Made by a program: the position numbers and the translations under genes. Under the pieces are notes generated by a model that saw only the letters and a program-made list of their open reading frames with translations, was not told where the DNA came from and did no database searches. DNA of 64,000 nucleotides from Daejeonia sp002484105 (GTDB taxonomy: Bacteria; Bacteroidota; Bacteroidia; Flavobacteriales; Weeksellaceae): contig NZ_CP195105.1 of the NCBI RefSeq assembly GCF_051175565.1, forward strand, positions 248,001-312,000, written 5' to 3'. The stretch's first letter is position 1. The number at the start of each line of letters is the position of its first letter. Below, one piece after another: positions 52,412-61,907 of this stretch.

Positions 52412-53845
52412 CTACACCGTTTTCCCCAAAAGCGTTCCCCGTGTGCAGTCGTGTACAAAAACGGACACAAAGTCACCAAGTTTCTGACCTTCCTGCTTGT
52501 CGAAAACCACTACAGCATTCTGCGAATTTCTGCCTTTCCATTGGTTTTTGTTTTTTCTGCTTTCGCCATCAATCAGCACTTCATGCACCCTTCCTACATA
52601 GGATTGCATTCTTTTCAGAGATAGCTCGCTCTGTATTTCTATAATGTCATTCAGACGGCGTTTTTTGGTTTCTTCCGGAACGTTGTCTTCCATTTTTTTA
52701 TGGGCAGGAGTGCCTGGTCTTTCCGAATAGGCAAACATATAGCCGTAGTCGTATTCCACCTCGCGCATCAGCGAAAGGGTATCCTGGTGGTCTTCTTCAG
52801 TTTCGCCGCAGAATCCGGCAATCATATCCTGGGAAACAGCCAAGTCGGGCACAATCTCCCGCGCTGCCTTCACCAGACTGAGATACTCTTCCCGGGTGTG
52901 CTGGCGGTTCATGGCTTTCAGCATATTGTTGCTGCCACTCTGCACGGGGAGATGCACATATCGGCAAATATTAGGATATTTTGCCATCATCCGGAAAACC
53001 TCAAGGCTCATATCCTGCGGATTGGAAGTTGCAAAACGGATCCTCATGTCTGGAACCGCCTGGGCGACCATTTCCAGAAGTTCTGAAAAATGAACCGCAG
53101 TAGCTTTCTGAAGCTCAGACGCTTTGCTGAAATCTTTTTTCGGTCCGCCTCCATACCAGAGATACGAATCGACATTCTGTCCCAGCAGCGTGATTTCCTT
53201 GTAGCCGCTGTTCCAAAGTTCGCGGCATTCTTCGATAATGGAATGAGGATCGCGACTTCTCTCCCGACCCCTGGTGAACGGAACCACGCAGAAGGTACAC
53301 ATATTGTCGCAGCCACGAGTAATGGTGACAAATGCCGTCACGCCGTTTCCTCCAAGGCGTACCGGACTGATGTCCGCGTATGTTTCTTCCCTGGAAAGGA
53401 TCACGTTGATGGCATCCTGCCCGTCTTCTGTTTCTTTCAGCAGATTCGGCAGGTCGCGGTAGGCATCAGGGCCCACCACCAGATCTACGAGATGTTCTTC
53501 CTCCAGAAATTTGGTTTTCAGCCGTTCTGCCATGCATCCCAGCACGCCAACCGTAAGCGAAGGCTTTTTTCTTTTAAGATGATGAAACATGGAAAGGCGA
53601 TTGCGCACCGTCTGCTCAGCTTTCTCCCGGATCGAACAGGTATTGAGAAGAATAAGATCAGCCTCTTCTACATTCAGAGTCGTATTGTAGCCTTGTTCGT
53701 TCAGGATGGAAGCGACGATTTCAGAATCAGAAAAATTCATCTGACAGCCATAGCTTTCCAGAAAAAGTTTCCGGGTATTTCCCGGCTTTTCTGCTATCGC
53801 ATACGCTTCGCCCTGCTTGTTTTCGTCTATATATTTTTCTTGCAC
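52412..53845 (-). CDS. miaB: tRNA-2-methylthio-N6-dimethylallyladenosine synthase
   Basis: 477 residues from a GTG start (53843-53845); the next Met is inside the conserved region, so GTG is favoured. Methylthiolates i6A37 in tRNA. N-terminal UPF0004 cluster ligands C34 (SYGCQMN), C70 (LNTCSI) and C104 (LGCMAE); radical-SAM ligands C179, C183 and C186 in TRGCDNMCTFCVVPFTRGRE. C-terminal TRAM domain near residues 415-475. Complete. Confidence 0.96.
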   Translation of the reverse strand: MQEKYIDENKQGEAYAIAEKPGNTRKLFLESYGCQMNFSDSEIVASILNEQGYNTTLNVEEADLILLNTCSIREKAEQTVRNRLSMFHHLKRKKPSLTVGVLGCMAERLKTKFLEEEHLVDLVVGPDAYRDLPNLLKETEDGQDAINVILSREETYADISPVRLGGNGVTAFVTITRGCDNMCTFCVVPFTRGRERSRDPHSIIEECRELWNSGYKEITLLGQNVDSYLWYGGGPKKDFSKASELQKATAVHFSELLEMVAQAVPDMRIRFATSNPQDMSLEVFRMMAKYPNICRYVHLPVQSGSNNMLKAMNRQHTREEYLSLVKAAREIVPDLAVSQDMIAGFCGETEEDHQDTLSLMREVEYDYGYMFAYSERPGTPAHKKMEDNVPEETKKRRLNDIIEIQSELSLKRMQSYVGRVHEVLIDGESRKNKNQWKGRNSQNAVVVFDKQEGQKLGDFVSVFVHDCTRGTLLGKTV

Positions 53846-53999
53846 GTTTTCAGTATTTTACAGTGTTTATTCGGAAGAACATTCTCCCCGGATCTACAGG
53901 GAAACCATCCCTAAACATTCTATTTCAACAGAACTGCAAATATATGAATTTTGTGCCAATATGGCAGAAACCGACAAATTAATATACCGCAGATGGAAT

Positions 54000-54485
54000 T
54001 TATCTGTCAAAATTTTCGGTACTGAAATTCACTTTCAGGCGGACTTTAGAATCTACCGGAATGCCGTTACAACTTGCAGGCGTCCATTTTTCTTTGAGTT
54101 TGCGGACGACATAATTCAGATCCCGGTACAGCATATCACTGTTCTGGACTTTCGGAAGCAGTCCGAAATCCTTGATATCGCCTTTTTTGTCTATTCCGAA
54201 GAGGAATGTGAAGGTTCCGTTCACGGCATACAGATTGTCGTCAATATAAGCGTTCATGTTTTTGAACAACTTTTTCTTAAAGGCCTCTTCTCCGCCAGGA
54301 AACTGCGCATAAACAGGCTGGTTGCATTTCAGTCTGAAAAATTCAAGATGCTGATTCATATTAAACTCTATTTTGGCACTTCCACTCTCGTCAGGAGACT
54401 GGTTTTCGTCCATGTCTTCTACCAGATACTGTGCATGTACAAGGCTACAAGCCAAAAGGACCAGAAGAAAAAAAATTTTTTTCAT
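54000..54485 (-). CDS. Exported TonB-C-like protein
   Basis: 161 residues with a signal peptide ending at VHAQ. The mature part has FPGGEEAFKKKLFKNMNAYI, then GTFTFLFGIDKKGDIKDFGL and LKEKWTPASCNGIPVDSKVR, which follows the pattern of TonB C-terminal domains found in soluble periplasmic proteins of Bacteroidota. There is no membrane anchor or proline-rich spacer, so it is not a working TonB. Single gene, with 154 bases before miaB holding nothing I can name. Confidence 0.75.
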   Translation of the reverse strand: MKKIFFLLVLLACSLVHAQYLVEDMDENQSPDESGSAKIEFNMNQHLEFFRLKCNQPVYAQFPGGEEAFKKKLFKNMNAYIDDNLYAVNGTFTFLFGIDKKGDIKDFGLLPKVQNSDMLYRDLNYVVRKLKEKWTPASCNGIPVDSKVRLKVNFSTENFDR

Positions 54486-54579
54486 AGTAAAAAATCATTT
54501 TTTTAGGGAGGGTAAAATTACAACTTTTCCAGGTAATTTTTTCAGAGGGCATTAAAGCTTTTAAAGATGCGGAATATGC

Positions 54580-55500
54580 TCATTCGTAAAAGCCAAACTT
54601 CTTCGCAATTTTCAGATACAGTGGCACCTCAACATGATATTGTGATGCAAGGCGGACAATGCTGAAAATCAGTTGTTCGCGTTCATCGGGATGCCCCTGT
54701 TCCATATCTTTCATCATCGAGGTGGTAAAATGGTCGTCCATCGACATCAGCAGTTTCATGTTGCGCTCCACAAGATCGCCGGATTCGTGGAAACCTGCGG
54801 CCCGCTGTATTTTCTGCAGTTCACAAAGCAGCTCATGATAATCCGAATGATAAGGTTCCTGGTTCTTGATTTCACGTGACGCCACATGATAATAGGCACC
54901 CACCGCCCCAAATGCAGAAGTAAAGGAGATTTTTTCAAAAATCCGGGCATAGATATCCGAACTGTATTCCACCAGAATATCGGATTTCTGAAGATCATTA
55001 TTAATCTCGTTTACGATGGGGAATGCTTCTGGATCTTTGCCCTGAATTCCGTAAATGATTTTAAAAAGAGGATGATTCTGCGTGATTTCTCCTGGTGCAG
55101 AAATATATCCTGTAATGTAAATACAACCATCAAAAATCAGTTTCCCCGGCAGCTCGGCACGAAGTCGACGACCTGTTTCCATAGAATTGAGAACGGGAAT
55201 TACGGCCGTTTTTCTGGTACTGCAGCGCTGTAGTAACGGAACGATTTCTCCGATGCTGTAAGCTTTTACGCAGACAAAGATTACATCAAAATTTTCTTCT
55301 CCAATTTCTTCCTGCGCTACTGCATTTATCCGGTTTATATGGAGCGTTGTTCCGTTGGCTTTATGAATAAGGAGTCCTTTTGTCTGAAGAGCTTCAAGAT
55401 GTTTGCCCCTTGCCACTGCCGTAACATCAAATCCTTTGGCTGCCATAAACGCAGCAATCATAGCACCGGTTCCGCCGGCTCCGACTATCAAATACCTCAT
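54580..55500 (-). CDS. 2-dehydropantoate 2-reductase family protein (PanE/ApbA)
   Basis: 306 residues. N-terminal Rossmann fold with IVGAGGTGAMIAAFMAAKGF; the usual motif is GAGAIG. The conserved lysine is in the FEKISFTSAFGAVGAYY stretch near residue 195. Uses NADPH to reduce ketopantoate to pantoate in true PanE; the diverged loop and C-terminal half leave room for another alpha-keto acid. coaBC in the same window uses the product of that pathway. A weak terminator precedes its start. Confidence 0.8.
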   Translation of the reverse strand: MRYLIVGAGGTGAMIAAFMAAKGFDVTAVARGKHLEALQTKGLLIHKANGTTLHINRINAVAQEEIGEENFDVIFVCVKAYSIGEIVPLLQRCSTRKTAVIPVLNSMETGRRLRAELPGKLIFDGCIYITGYISAPGEITQNHPLFKIIYGIQGKDPEAFPIVNEINNDLQKSDILVEYSSDIYARIFEKISFTSAFGAVGAYYHVASREIKNQEPYHSDYHELLCELQKIQRAAGFHESGDLVERNMKLLMSMDDHFTTSMMKDMEQGHPDEREQLIFSIVRLASQYHVEVPLYLKIAKKFGFYE

Positions 55501-55511
55501 ATTGTTTCATT

Positions 55512-55544
55512 AAAAACGCCTCTCCCTGACGGAAAAGACGCATT
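55512..55544 (-). terminator. Probable terminator after lysA
   Basis: An imperfect stem, CGTCTTTTCC with GGGAGAGGCG on the reverse strand (several G-U pairs), followed by TTTTT. It lies 35 bases after the lysA stop. Confidence 0.5.
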
Positions 55545-55578
55545 ATTATGGTTGATTGATTTTTCTGTCAGTATAGCT

Positions 55579-56778
55579 TTACAGCACTTCTACCTGATTT
55601 CTGAGCAGGTCTTCAAATTCGTCGCGTTTACGGATCAGATGTGCTTTTCCATCCAGAAACATCACTTCTGCCGGCTTCAGACGGGAGTTGAAATTGGAAC
55701 TCATCTCAAATCCATATGCTCCGGCATTGCGGAAAATCAGAATGTCGCCTTCCCGTACTTCATGGATTTTTCTGTCCCATGCAAATGTATCGGTTTCGCA
55801 GATGTTTCCCACCACGGTATAGATACGTTCGGTTCCCTTAGGATTGGAAATATTTTCGATGATATGATACGAATCGTAAAACATCGGACGAATCAGGTGA
55901 TTAAATCCGGAATTAACTCCCACAAAAACCGTTGCAGTCGTCTGTTTGATGACATTGGCTTTCACGAGAAGATATCCGCTTTTGCTCACCAGAAATTTTC
56001 CGGGCTCGAACCAAAGTTCAAAATGTTTGCCGGATTCTTTGGCAAATTCATGAATGGCTTTTTCCACTTTTTTACCCAGTTCCTTAACGTCGGTTTCCAT
56101 TTCTCCGTCCTGATAAGGAACTTTAAACCCACTTCCCATATCGAGATATTTCAGATTGGGAAAATGCTCTGCCAGTCCGAACATAATCTCCAACCCCTGA
56201 AGGAAAACTTCCGGATCTTTGATCTCGCTTCCGGTATGCATGTGGAGGCCTTCTACATTGATGCCCGTGGTATTCATCACCCGTTCGATATGGCGAAGCT
56301 GATGAATGGAAATTCCGAATTTGGAATCGATATGTCCTGTGGAAATTTTATAATTTCCTCCGGCAAAGATATGCGGATTGATTCTTACAAAAATAGGGTA
56401 AGAACTGCCGTATTTGTTCCCAAACTGTTCCAGTATCGAGATATTGTCAATATTAATGTGCACTTTGTGGTGCATTGCCTCTTCAATTTCTGCAAGATCA
56501 ACACAGTTGGGGGTAAACAGAATATTTTGTGGTGCAAAACCTGCTTTCAGGCCGAGTTTCACCTCATTAATGGAGACACAGTCGAGGCTGGCTCCCAGTT
56601 TCTTGACATATTTCAGAATATTGATATTGGTAAGCGCTTTGGCTGCATAGAAAAAGCGGGTCTTCTTTCCGAACGAAGAAGTAAGTTTTTCATATTGATG
56701 TCTGATACTTTCAACATCATAAACATACACCGGTGTGCCGAATTCATCAGCAATTTTCAATAATTCTTTGTTTGTCAT
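55579..56778 (-). CDS. lysA: Diaminopimelate decarboxylase
   Basis: 399 residues from the ATG at 56776-56778 (MTNKELLKIADEFGTPVYVY). PLP enzyme making L-lysine from meso-diaminopimelate. PLP lysine K47 in FFYAAKALTN; HTGSEIKDPEVF, the glycine-rich DMGSGFKVPY, EPGKFLVSKSGYLL, and the C-terminal VGNICETDTFA with the active-site cysteine of the neighbouring subunit. Complete. Confidence 0.96.
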   Translation of the reverse strand: MTNKELLKIADEFGTPVYVYDVESIRHQYEKLTSSFGKKTRFFYAAKALTNINILKYVKKLGASLDCVSINEVKLGLKAGFAPQNILFTPNCVDLAEIEEAMHHKVHINIDNISILEQFGNKYGSSYPIFVRINPHIFAGGNYKISTGHIDSKFGISIHQLRHIERVMNTTGINVEGLHMHTGSEIKDPEVFLQGLEIMFGLAEHFPNLKYLDMGSGFKVPYQDGEMETDVKELGKKVEKAIHEFAKESGKHFELWFEPGKFLVSKSGYLLVKANVIKQTTATVFVGVNSGFNHLIRPMFYDSYHIIENISNPKGTERIYTVVGNICETDTFAWDRKIHEVREGDILIFRNAGAYGFEMSSNFNSRLKPAEVMFLDGKAHLIRKRDEFEDLLRNQVEVL

Positions 56779-56849
56779 TTTTTTGGTTGATGGTTGATGA
56801 TTGGTTCCGTCCTTCAATAAAGACGTGCAAAGTTAGAAATTTTTTCAAA

Positions 56850-58076
56850 CTATTTTTCCGGAAGTTGCTGAATTTCAAAATCCCCTTTCAGCAGGGACAG
56901 CCTGAGATCATTCTGAAGCTCGCCCAAGGGCGGATCAAATACCGTCTGCAGCTTACTGATTTTTTCGGGTGTGGCAATCTGGGAATGGTATTCGTAGAAT
57001 CCGAATCCTGATATTTTGCCGTTTTTCAGAGTGAGAAAAGATTTTTCTCCGCGTTTTCTGCCGGTAGTGGTCCAGATTTCATTGCGCTTTTTAAGACTGA
57101 TTCTGTCGAGCAGGATCTGCACATCATCCAGTTCGGGCTGTGATGTGATAAATGAAACGGCTTTTCTTGCCTGAGTAAATGAGCGGAATTTCAGCAGCGG
57201 CTTTTCTTCCGGATGAAGTGAATTTTTCTCAGCAAAATATTTCCCTTTCTGGCGGTAGAGTCCGAACGGATATTTTTCCTGCCGGCGGATTCCCCTGGCT
57301 TTCATCATCAGTTTGGCAATGAGATCATTGCCCGAAAGCTCAAAACTGACCTTGCTGCAGGTTTCCTGAACAGGCTTCCAGCGAACTGATTTTGAGTTAA
57401 AAGCTTTTTTGGCTGCTTTGTTGACGTCCAGCACAAAATCACTGAAAAGGATGGTTCCCTGATCGTTCTGGAAATACACAATTCCCTTCTCGTTTGGGAG
57501 ATCCTGTGTCAGTTCCTTCACACGGTTGATATAGGTTTTGGAATTGGTTTCCTCAAACTGCTGCTGGATAATTTCACTATTGTTGTCCTTGTCCATCAGG
57601 ACTTTGAAGAGTTCTACGGTTGCACGTGCATCGCCAGCGGCACGGTGTGCATCAAGAAGTGGAATTCCCAGTGATTTCACCAGTCTTCCAAGCGAATAGC
57701 TTTCCGCTTCTGGAATCAGTTTTTTGGCGATCGGAATGGTATCCAGTGTATTGATTTTGTAGTCGTACCCCAGCCTTTTGAAAGACTGCCGCAGCATGCG
57801 GTAGTCAAAATCTATATTGTGCCCCACAAGCGTGGTACCTTCGGTGATTTCCACAACGCGCCTGGCGATTTCATGAAATTTTGGGGCGGTTTTCACCATT
57901 TTAGACGAAATCCCTGTCAGCTTCTGTACGTAGGGTGTGATCTCTGCCTCCGGATTCACCAGTGACATAAACTGATCTGTAATCTGATGTCCGTCAAAGC
58001 GGAATATGGCAATATCGATGATACATTCTTCACGGTATTTTCCTCCATTGCTTTCAATGTCGACAATGCTGTACAT
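56850..58076 (-). CDS. DEDDh exonuclease with degenerate GIY-YIG-like domain
   Basis: 408 residues. Residues 1-165 are a DnaQ-like 3'-5' exonuclease: D6 and E8 in IVDIESNGG, GHNIDFDYRM, and the HRAAGDARAT motif, all metal ligands present. Residues ~200-260 have KGIVYFQNDQGTILFSD, spaced like the GIY-YIG start of UvrC/Cho proteins but without the second YIG. The rest is a mixed domain also seen in such fusions. Known relatives combine epsilon-like and UvrC-like parts for DNA repair. It follows a HerA-like ATPase gene by 14 bases. Confidence 0.85.
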   Translation of the reverse strand: MYSIVDIESNGGKYREECIIDIAIFRFDGHQITDQFMSLVNPEAEITPYVQKLTGISSKMVKTAPKFHEIARRVVEITEGTTLVGHNIDFDYRMLRQSFKRLGYDYKINTLDTIPIAKKLIPEAESYSLGRLVKSLGIPLLDAHRAAGDARATVELFKVLMDKDNNSEIIQQQFEETNSKTYINRVKELTQDLPNEKGIVYFQNDQGTILFSDFVLDVNKAAKKAFNSKSVRWKPVQETCSKVSFELSGNDLIAKLMMKARGIRRQEKYPFGLYRQKGKYFAEKNSLHPEEKPLLKFRSFTQARKAVSFITSQPELDDVQILLDRISLKKRNEIWTTTGRKRGEKSFLTLKNGKISGFGFYEYHSQIATPEKISKLQTVFDPPLGELQNDLRLSLLKGDFEIQQLPEK

Positions 58077-58090
58077 AAAATTCTATTCTG

Positions 58091-59614
58091 TTATCTTCTT
58101 TTTCCAAGACCAAACATGCCGAGAATGGCTTTGGCTCCTTCTCTCATCAGCGTGTTGGTAAATGTTCTTCCCGCACGGCTATTCAGCACTTCCTGCAATA
58201 CACCGGGCGTTTCTTTTACTGGTTTCACTTTCTGCTGCGGTGTGGCATTCTGTACGGCACTGTCCATTCTCTGCGTCAGAATTTCATAGGCAGATTCTTT
58301 GTTTATGGGAGTTTCGTATTTTTTCACAAGAGCCGAAGCGGCAGTCAGCGTATCGATTTCGGTGGGGGTCAGTACATCCATTCTGGATTCCGGAGAGATC
58401 ATATAAGTCTGCACCAGTGGTGTCGGAATGCCTTTTTCGTCAAGTGCCGTTACAAAAGCCTCGCCGATGCCGAGATTCTGGATCAGTGTGGCAGCGTCAT
58501 AAAATTCGGTGACGGGATAATTCTCAACAGCCTTGGTAATTTCCTTTCGGTCTTTGGCGGTGAAACCTCTCAGCGCATGCTGGATTTTAAGCCCCAGCTG
58601 CGAAAGCACATTTTCCGGAACATCTCCCGGAATCTGCGTGATAAAATAAATCCCCACCCCTTTGGAACGGATCAGCTTCACCATGGTTTCAATCTGCGAA
58701 AGCAATGTTTTGGAGGCTTCATTAAAAATCAAATGTGCTTCGTCTATAAAAAGGACAAGCTTGGGTTTCCCGGTATCTCCCTCTTCGGGGAAAGTAAGAT
58801 AGATTTCCGCAAAAAGAGACAGCATAAACGTAGAGAAGAGCTGTGGCTGATTCTGGATATTGCTTACACGAAGGATATTGACAACCCCTTTGCCGTCACG
58901 GGTTTGCAGCAAGTCCTGAACATCAAAACTCGGCTCTCCGAAAAACTGCGAGGCCCCCTGCTGTTCCAGAGCGACAATAGAACGCAGAATAGCCCCCAGA
59001 GAAGCCGGAGCAATAGAGCCGTAGTTGGCAGCAAGATCCGCTTTGCCTGCAGGATTGTCGGTTACATACTGCAACAGCTTTTTCAGGTCGTCAAGATCAA
59101 TAAGTGGCAGTCCTTTATCATCTGCATATTTGAAGACGATGGACATGATGCTTTGCTGTGTATCATTCAGCTCGAGAATTTTACTCAAAAGAACAGGCCC
59201 GAATTCCGTCACCGTAGCCCTTAGTTTGACTCCTTTTTCACCGGAAATGGTCATCAGTTCTACCGGAAAAGCCTGAGGCTCGTACGGAAGTTTGGTTTTC
59301 GCATAACGTTCTGTAATAACACCATTGGGAGTTCCCGATTCTGCAATGCCAGAAAAATCGCCTTTTATATCCAGCACCAGAGAAGGAACCCCGGCATGCG
59401 AAAGCTGTTCGGCAAACACCTGCAGGGTTTTGGTTTTTCCCGTGCCGGTAGCACCGGCAATCAGGCCGTGCCGGTTAATGGTTTTCAGCGGAATACTGAC
59501 ATTTACTTCCGGAACAACTTCCCCTTCAAACATACCTTTTCCAAGAATAATATGTGGCCCTGCCGGGTTGTATCGGCTGTTGAGCTCTTCTATAAACGAT
59601 GCTTTGTCTGCCAT
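58091..59614 (-). CDS. HerA-like ATPase (DUF853/YjgR family)
   Basis: 507 residues. FtsK/HerA-type motor: Walker A GATGTGKT (54-61), Walker B PKLVLFIDEAHLIFNEAS, then the sensor region IRSKGVGIYFITQIPGDVPE. The end is basic (GLGKRR). Members are hexameric DNA translocases or of unknown role; YjgR of E. coli has no firm function. It is transcribed with the exonuclease gene that follows 14 bases later, which suggests a motor plus nuclease pair. Confidence 0.9.
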   Translation of the reverse strand: MADKASFIEELNSRYNPAGPHIILGKGMFEGEVVPEVNVSIPLKTINRHGLIAGATGTGKTKTLQVFAEQLSHAGVPSLVLDIKGDFSGIAESGTPNGVITERYAKTKLPYEPQAFPVELMTISGEKGVKLRATVTEFGPVLLSKILELNDTQQSIMSIVFKYADDKGLPLIDLDDLKKLLQYVTDNPAGKADLAANYGSIAPASLGAILRSIVALEQQGASQFFGEPSFDVQDLLQTRDGKGVVNILRVSNIQNQPQLFSTFMLSLFAEIYLTFPEEGDTGKPKLVLFIDEAHLIFNEASKTLLSQIETMVKLIRSKGVGIYFITQIPGDVPENVLSQLGLKIQHALRGFTAKDRKEITKAVENYPVTEFYDAATLIQNLGIGEAFVTALDEKGIPTPLVQTYMISPESRMDVLTPTEIDTLTAASALVKKYETPINKESAYEILTQRMDSAVQNATPQQKVKPVKETPGVLQEVLNSRAGRTFTNTLMREGAKAILGMFGLGKRR

Positions 59615-60099
59615 GGATGGTGGTCTTAAAAAATATTACAATGGATAAAATTAATAAAAAATCGCAACAAACGGCTCTATACGCCAACGGAATTATAAAA
59701 ATCAGAAGACGAAACCTGTATTCCAAATGTTTTTTCCTCTTTTTAAAACCAGATATTTCCGTTGTTGAAACAGGCTTTCACCTTGGCACACGGAGCCTCT
59801 GAAACAAAATAATATCAGCATACCCGTCTCTGGCAGAACCTTTATTGAAAATGAGAGGATACCCCCGTTTCTGTAACTGAAATCACATACCGAAACATTC
59901 CAGGAATGTACCTTTGTGACAGTTGACAATCGGTAAAACCTGCACAAATTCTTGTCCATACTTCGGGCAGCGCTGATTTTCCTGAAGCAAAATTGAGGTC
60001 AAATGAAATATTCTTCTGACCTTTACAGCAGCATCTTCAGCTAAAAAGTATGATTTTTGCTGATGAAAACAACCGATTAACAACAACTTAAACATATTT
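59615..60099. other. Intergenic region upstream of the sulfur cluster
   Basis: 485 bases between divergent genes. It contains the palindrome and -7 element described separately at 59895-59916. No coding sequence with support was found in either strand, and no RNA gene. Confidence 0.5.
59895..59916 (+). promoter_or_regulatory. Perfect 15-bp palindrome overlapping a -7 promoter element
   Basis: ACATTCCAGGAATGT (59895-59909) is 7+1+7 and perfect. Its last base begins TACCTTTG (59909-59916), a full match to the Bacteroidota -7 consensus TAnnTTTG. A regulator bound there would block the promoter of the cluster starting at 60100. The ATTC...GAAT core recalls sites of ArsR-type sulfide sensors, but that is only a resemblance. 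The leader would be about 180 bases. Confidence 0.5.
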
Positions 60100-61515
60100 A
60101 TGAAAGTAGAACAGATATACACCGGATGCCTTGCACAGGGAGCCTATTATATTGTTTCCGGAAACGAAGCCGCCATCATCGATCCGCTGCGAGAGGTACA
60201 ACCTTATCTTGACCGGCTTGAAAAAGACCATGTACAGCTGAAATATATTTTTGAAACTCATTTTCATGCTGACTTTGTATCGGGACATCTTGACCTGAGT
60301 AAAAAAACCGGCGCTCCCGTTGTTTATGGCCCTACTGCGCAGCCTGCCTTTGAGGCAATTATTGCAGAAGATGGCGAGATCTTCCAGATCGGTACAGTAC
60401 AGATAAAAGTCCTCCATACTCCAGGACATACCATGGAAAGTTCTACTTTTCTTCTGATCGACGAGGACGGCAGAGAAACCGCAATATTCTCCGGAGACAC
60501 CCTTTTTCTGGGTGATGTAGGCCGCCCGGATCTTGCCCAGAAGGCAGCAGGAATGACACAGGAGGAACTTGCAGGCCTTTTGTACGACAGCATTTACAGT
60601 AAAATTCTTCCCCTGCCGGACGACATTACTGTATATCCCGCACACGGAGCCGGATCGGCCTGTGGCAAAAAAATGCAGAAAGAAACCATAGACACGCTCG
60701 GCAATCAGAAAAAAACGAATTATGCACTGAACCAGCCCAACCGCGAAACTTTCATAAAAGAAGTGCTGGACGGACTGGCACCTCCACCGAAATATTTCGG
60801 TATGAATGTCGCACTCAACAAGGGAGGATATGACAGTTTTGAGGAAGTAAAATCCAATGCACTGACGGCTTTGTCCCCCAACCAATTTGAAGAAACTGCA
60901 GAACATACTGAAGCGCTGATCCTTGACACAAGGCCTGCAGCCGAATTTTACCAGGGTTTTGTACCAAACTCTGTCAATATTGGTCTGAAAGGCGATTTTG
61001 CTCCCTGGGCCGGCGCAATGATTGTAGATGTGCGACAGCCAATACTGCTGGTCTGCGAGCCTGGAACGGAAGAAGAAGCCGTAACGCGTCTTGCACGAGT
61101 CGGATTTGACCATGTTGAAGGATATCTGGAAGGAGGATATGACAGCTGGAAAACGTCTGGAAAAGAAGTGGATACGGTAAGGCGAATCAGTCCCGATCAG
61201 TTTGCTGAAGAATTTAATCCGGAAAACACCACGGTGATTGATGTCCGGAAACCTTCCGAATATCAGGCGGAACATATTGAAAACGCAGAGAATAAACCTC
61301 TTGACTATATCAGTGAATGGATCGGCACCATAAATGCTGACCAACCTTTTTATCTACACTGTGCCGGAGGATACCGGAGCATGATTGCCGCGAGCATTCT
61401 TCATGCACGTGGCATCCGGAACTTCACAGAAATTGAAGGAGGCTTCAATGGTATTCGTAATACCGGGAAAATCCCGGTGAGCAACTTTGTATGTCCCACC
61501 AAAACCTTTAAATGA
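60100..61515 (+). CDS. Persulfide dioxygenase-rhodanese fusion (CstB-like MBL fold)
   Basis: 471 residues. N-terminal metallo-beta-lactamase domain with THFHADFVSGH (H54, H56, D58; the family position after D is F, as in the CstB group), HTPGHTMES and FSGDTLFLGDVGRPDLAQ. A first rhodanese-like domain (~residues 255-355, ILDTRPAAEFYQG) and a second (~360-471) with active C421 in CAGGYRSM. Such fusions oxidise low-molecular-weight persulfide to sulfite and pass sulfur to form thiosulfate. First gene of a cluster of sulfur genes, with a candidate operator upstream. Confidence 0.93.
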   Translation: MKVEQIYTGCLAQGAYYIVSGNEAAIIDPLREVQPYLDRLEKDHVQLKYIFETHFHADFVSGHLDLSKKTGAPVVYGPTAQPAFEAIIAEDGEIFQIGTVQIKVLHTPGHTMESSTFLLIDEDGRETAIFSGDTLFLGDVGRPDLAQKAAGMTQEELAGLLYDSIYSKILPLPDDITVYPAHGAGSACGKKMQKETIDTLGNQKKTNYALNQPNRETFIKEVLDGLAPPPKYFGMNVALNKGGYDSFEEVKSNALTALSPNQFEETAEHTEALILDTRPAAEFYQGFVPNSVNIGLKGDFAPWAGAMIVDVRQPILLVCEPGTEEEAVTRLARVGFDHVEGYLEGGYDSWKTSGKEVDTVRRISPDQFAEEFNPENTTVIDVRKPSEYQAEHIENAENKPLDYISEWIGTINADQPFYLHCAGGYRSMIAASILHARGIRNFTEIEGGFNGIRNTGKIPVSNFVCPTKTFK

Positions 61516-61521
61516 ACCCAA

Positions 61522-61887
61522 ATGAAAAATACAGTTATCCTGCTTCTTTTCCTCACAGCATTGCTGTCCTGCACAACGCAGCAAACATCTGCAGAACAGA
61601 CAGCCAGTATTCCTGCTCTGGTTATCAGTCCGGAGACCACTCTGGTCGATGTGCGTATCCCGGAACAGTACGAAACGGCCACTGCAAAAAGTGCCGTCAA
61701 CATCCCGCTGGCAGATATTGAAAAGAATCTGGATTTCTTCAGGAAGCAAAAGCAGACCGTTGTTTTCTGTAATAGTGGCAGGCAGGCAGACCAGGCAATA
61801 AAAATCCTCCGGAAAAAGGGAATCAAAAATGTTTATGACGGAACCTCTCTCCGCAATATCAAAGCGATACAGGCAACTTCAAAATAA
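61522..61887 (+). CDS. Rhodanese-like lipoprotein
   Basis: 121 residues. Signal with lipobox ALLSC (C17), so it is anchored to a membrane on the periplasmic side. A single rhodanese domain with TLVDVRIPEQYETA and active-site C83 in VVFCNSGRQA. It could take sulfane sulfur outside the cytoplasm. It starts six bases after the dioxygenase-rhodanese stop, so the two are co-translated. Confidence 0.92.
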   Translation: MKNTVILLLFLTALLSCTTQQTSAEQTASIPALVISPETTLVDVRIPEQYETATAKSAVNIPLADIEKNLDFFRKQKQTVVFCNSGRQADQAIKILRKKGIKNVYDGTSLRNIKAIQATSK

Positions 61888-61907
61888 ATTATTAAAAAAC
61901 TATTGAT

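Noticed and set aside
55339..56763. 474-codon open frame opposite lysA and the PanE-like gene
   Set aside because: It spans two real genes and their gap on the other strand; its composition is that of a shadow frame.
60250..60300. F where many MBL enzymes have H in the HxHxDH motif
   Set aside because: The CstB-like branch commonly has this; remaining metal ligands are intact.
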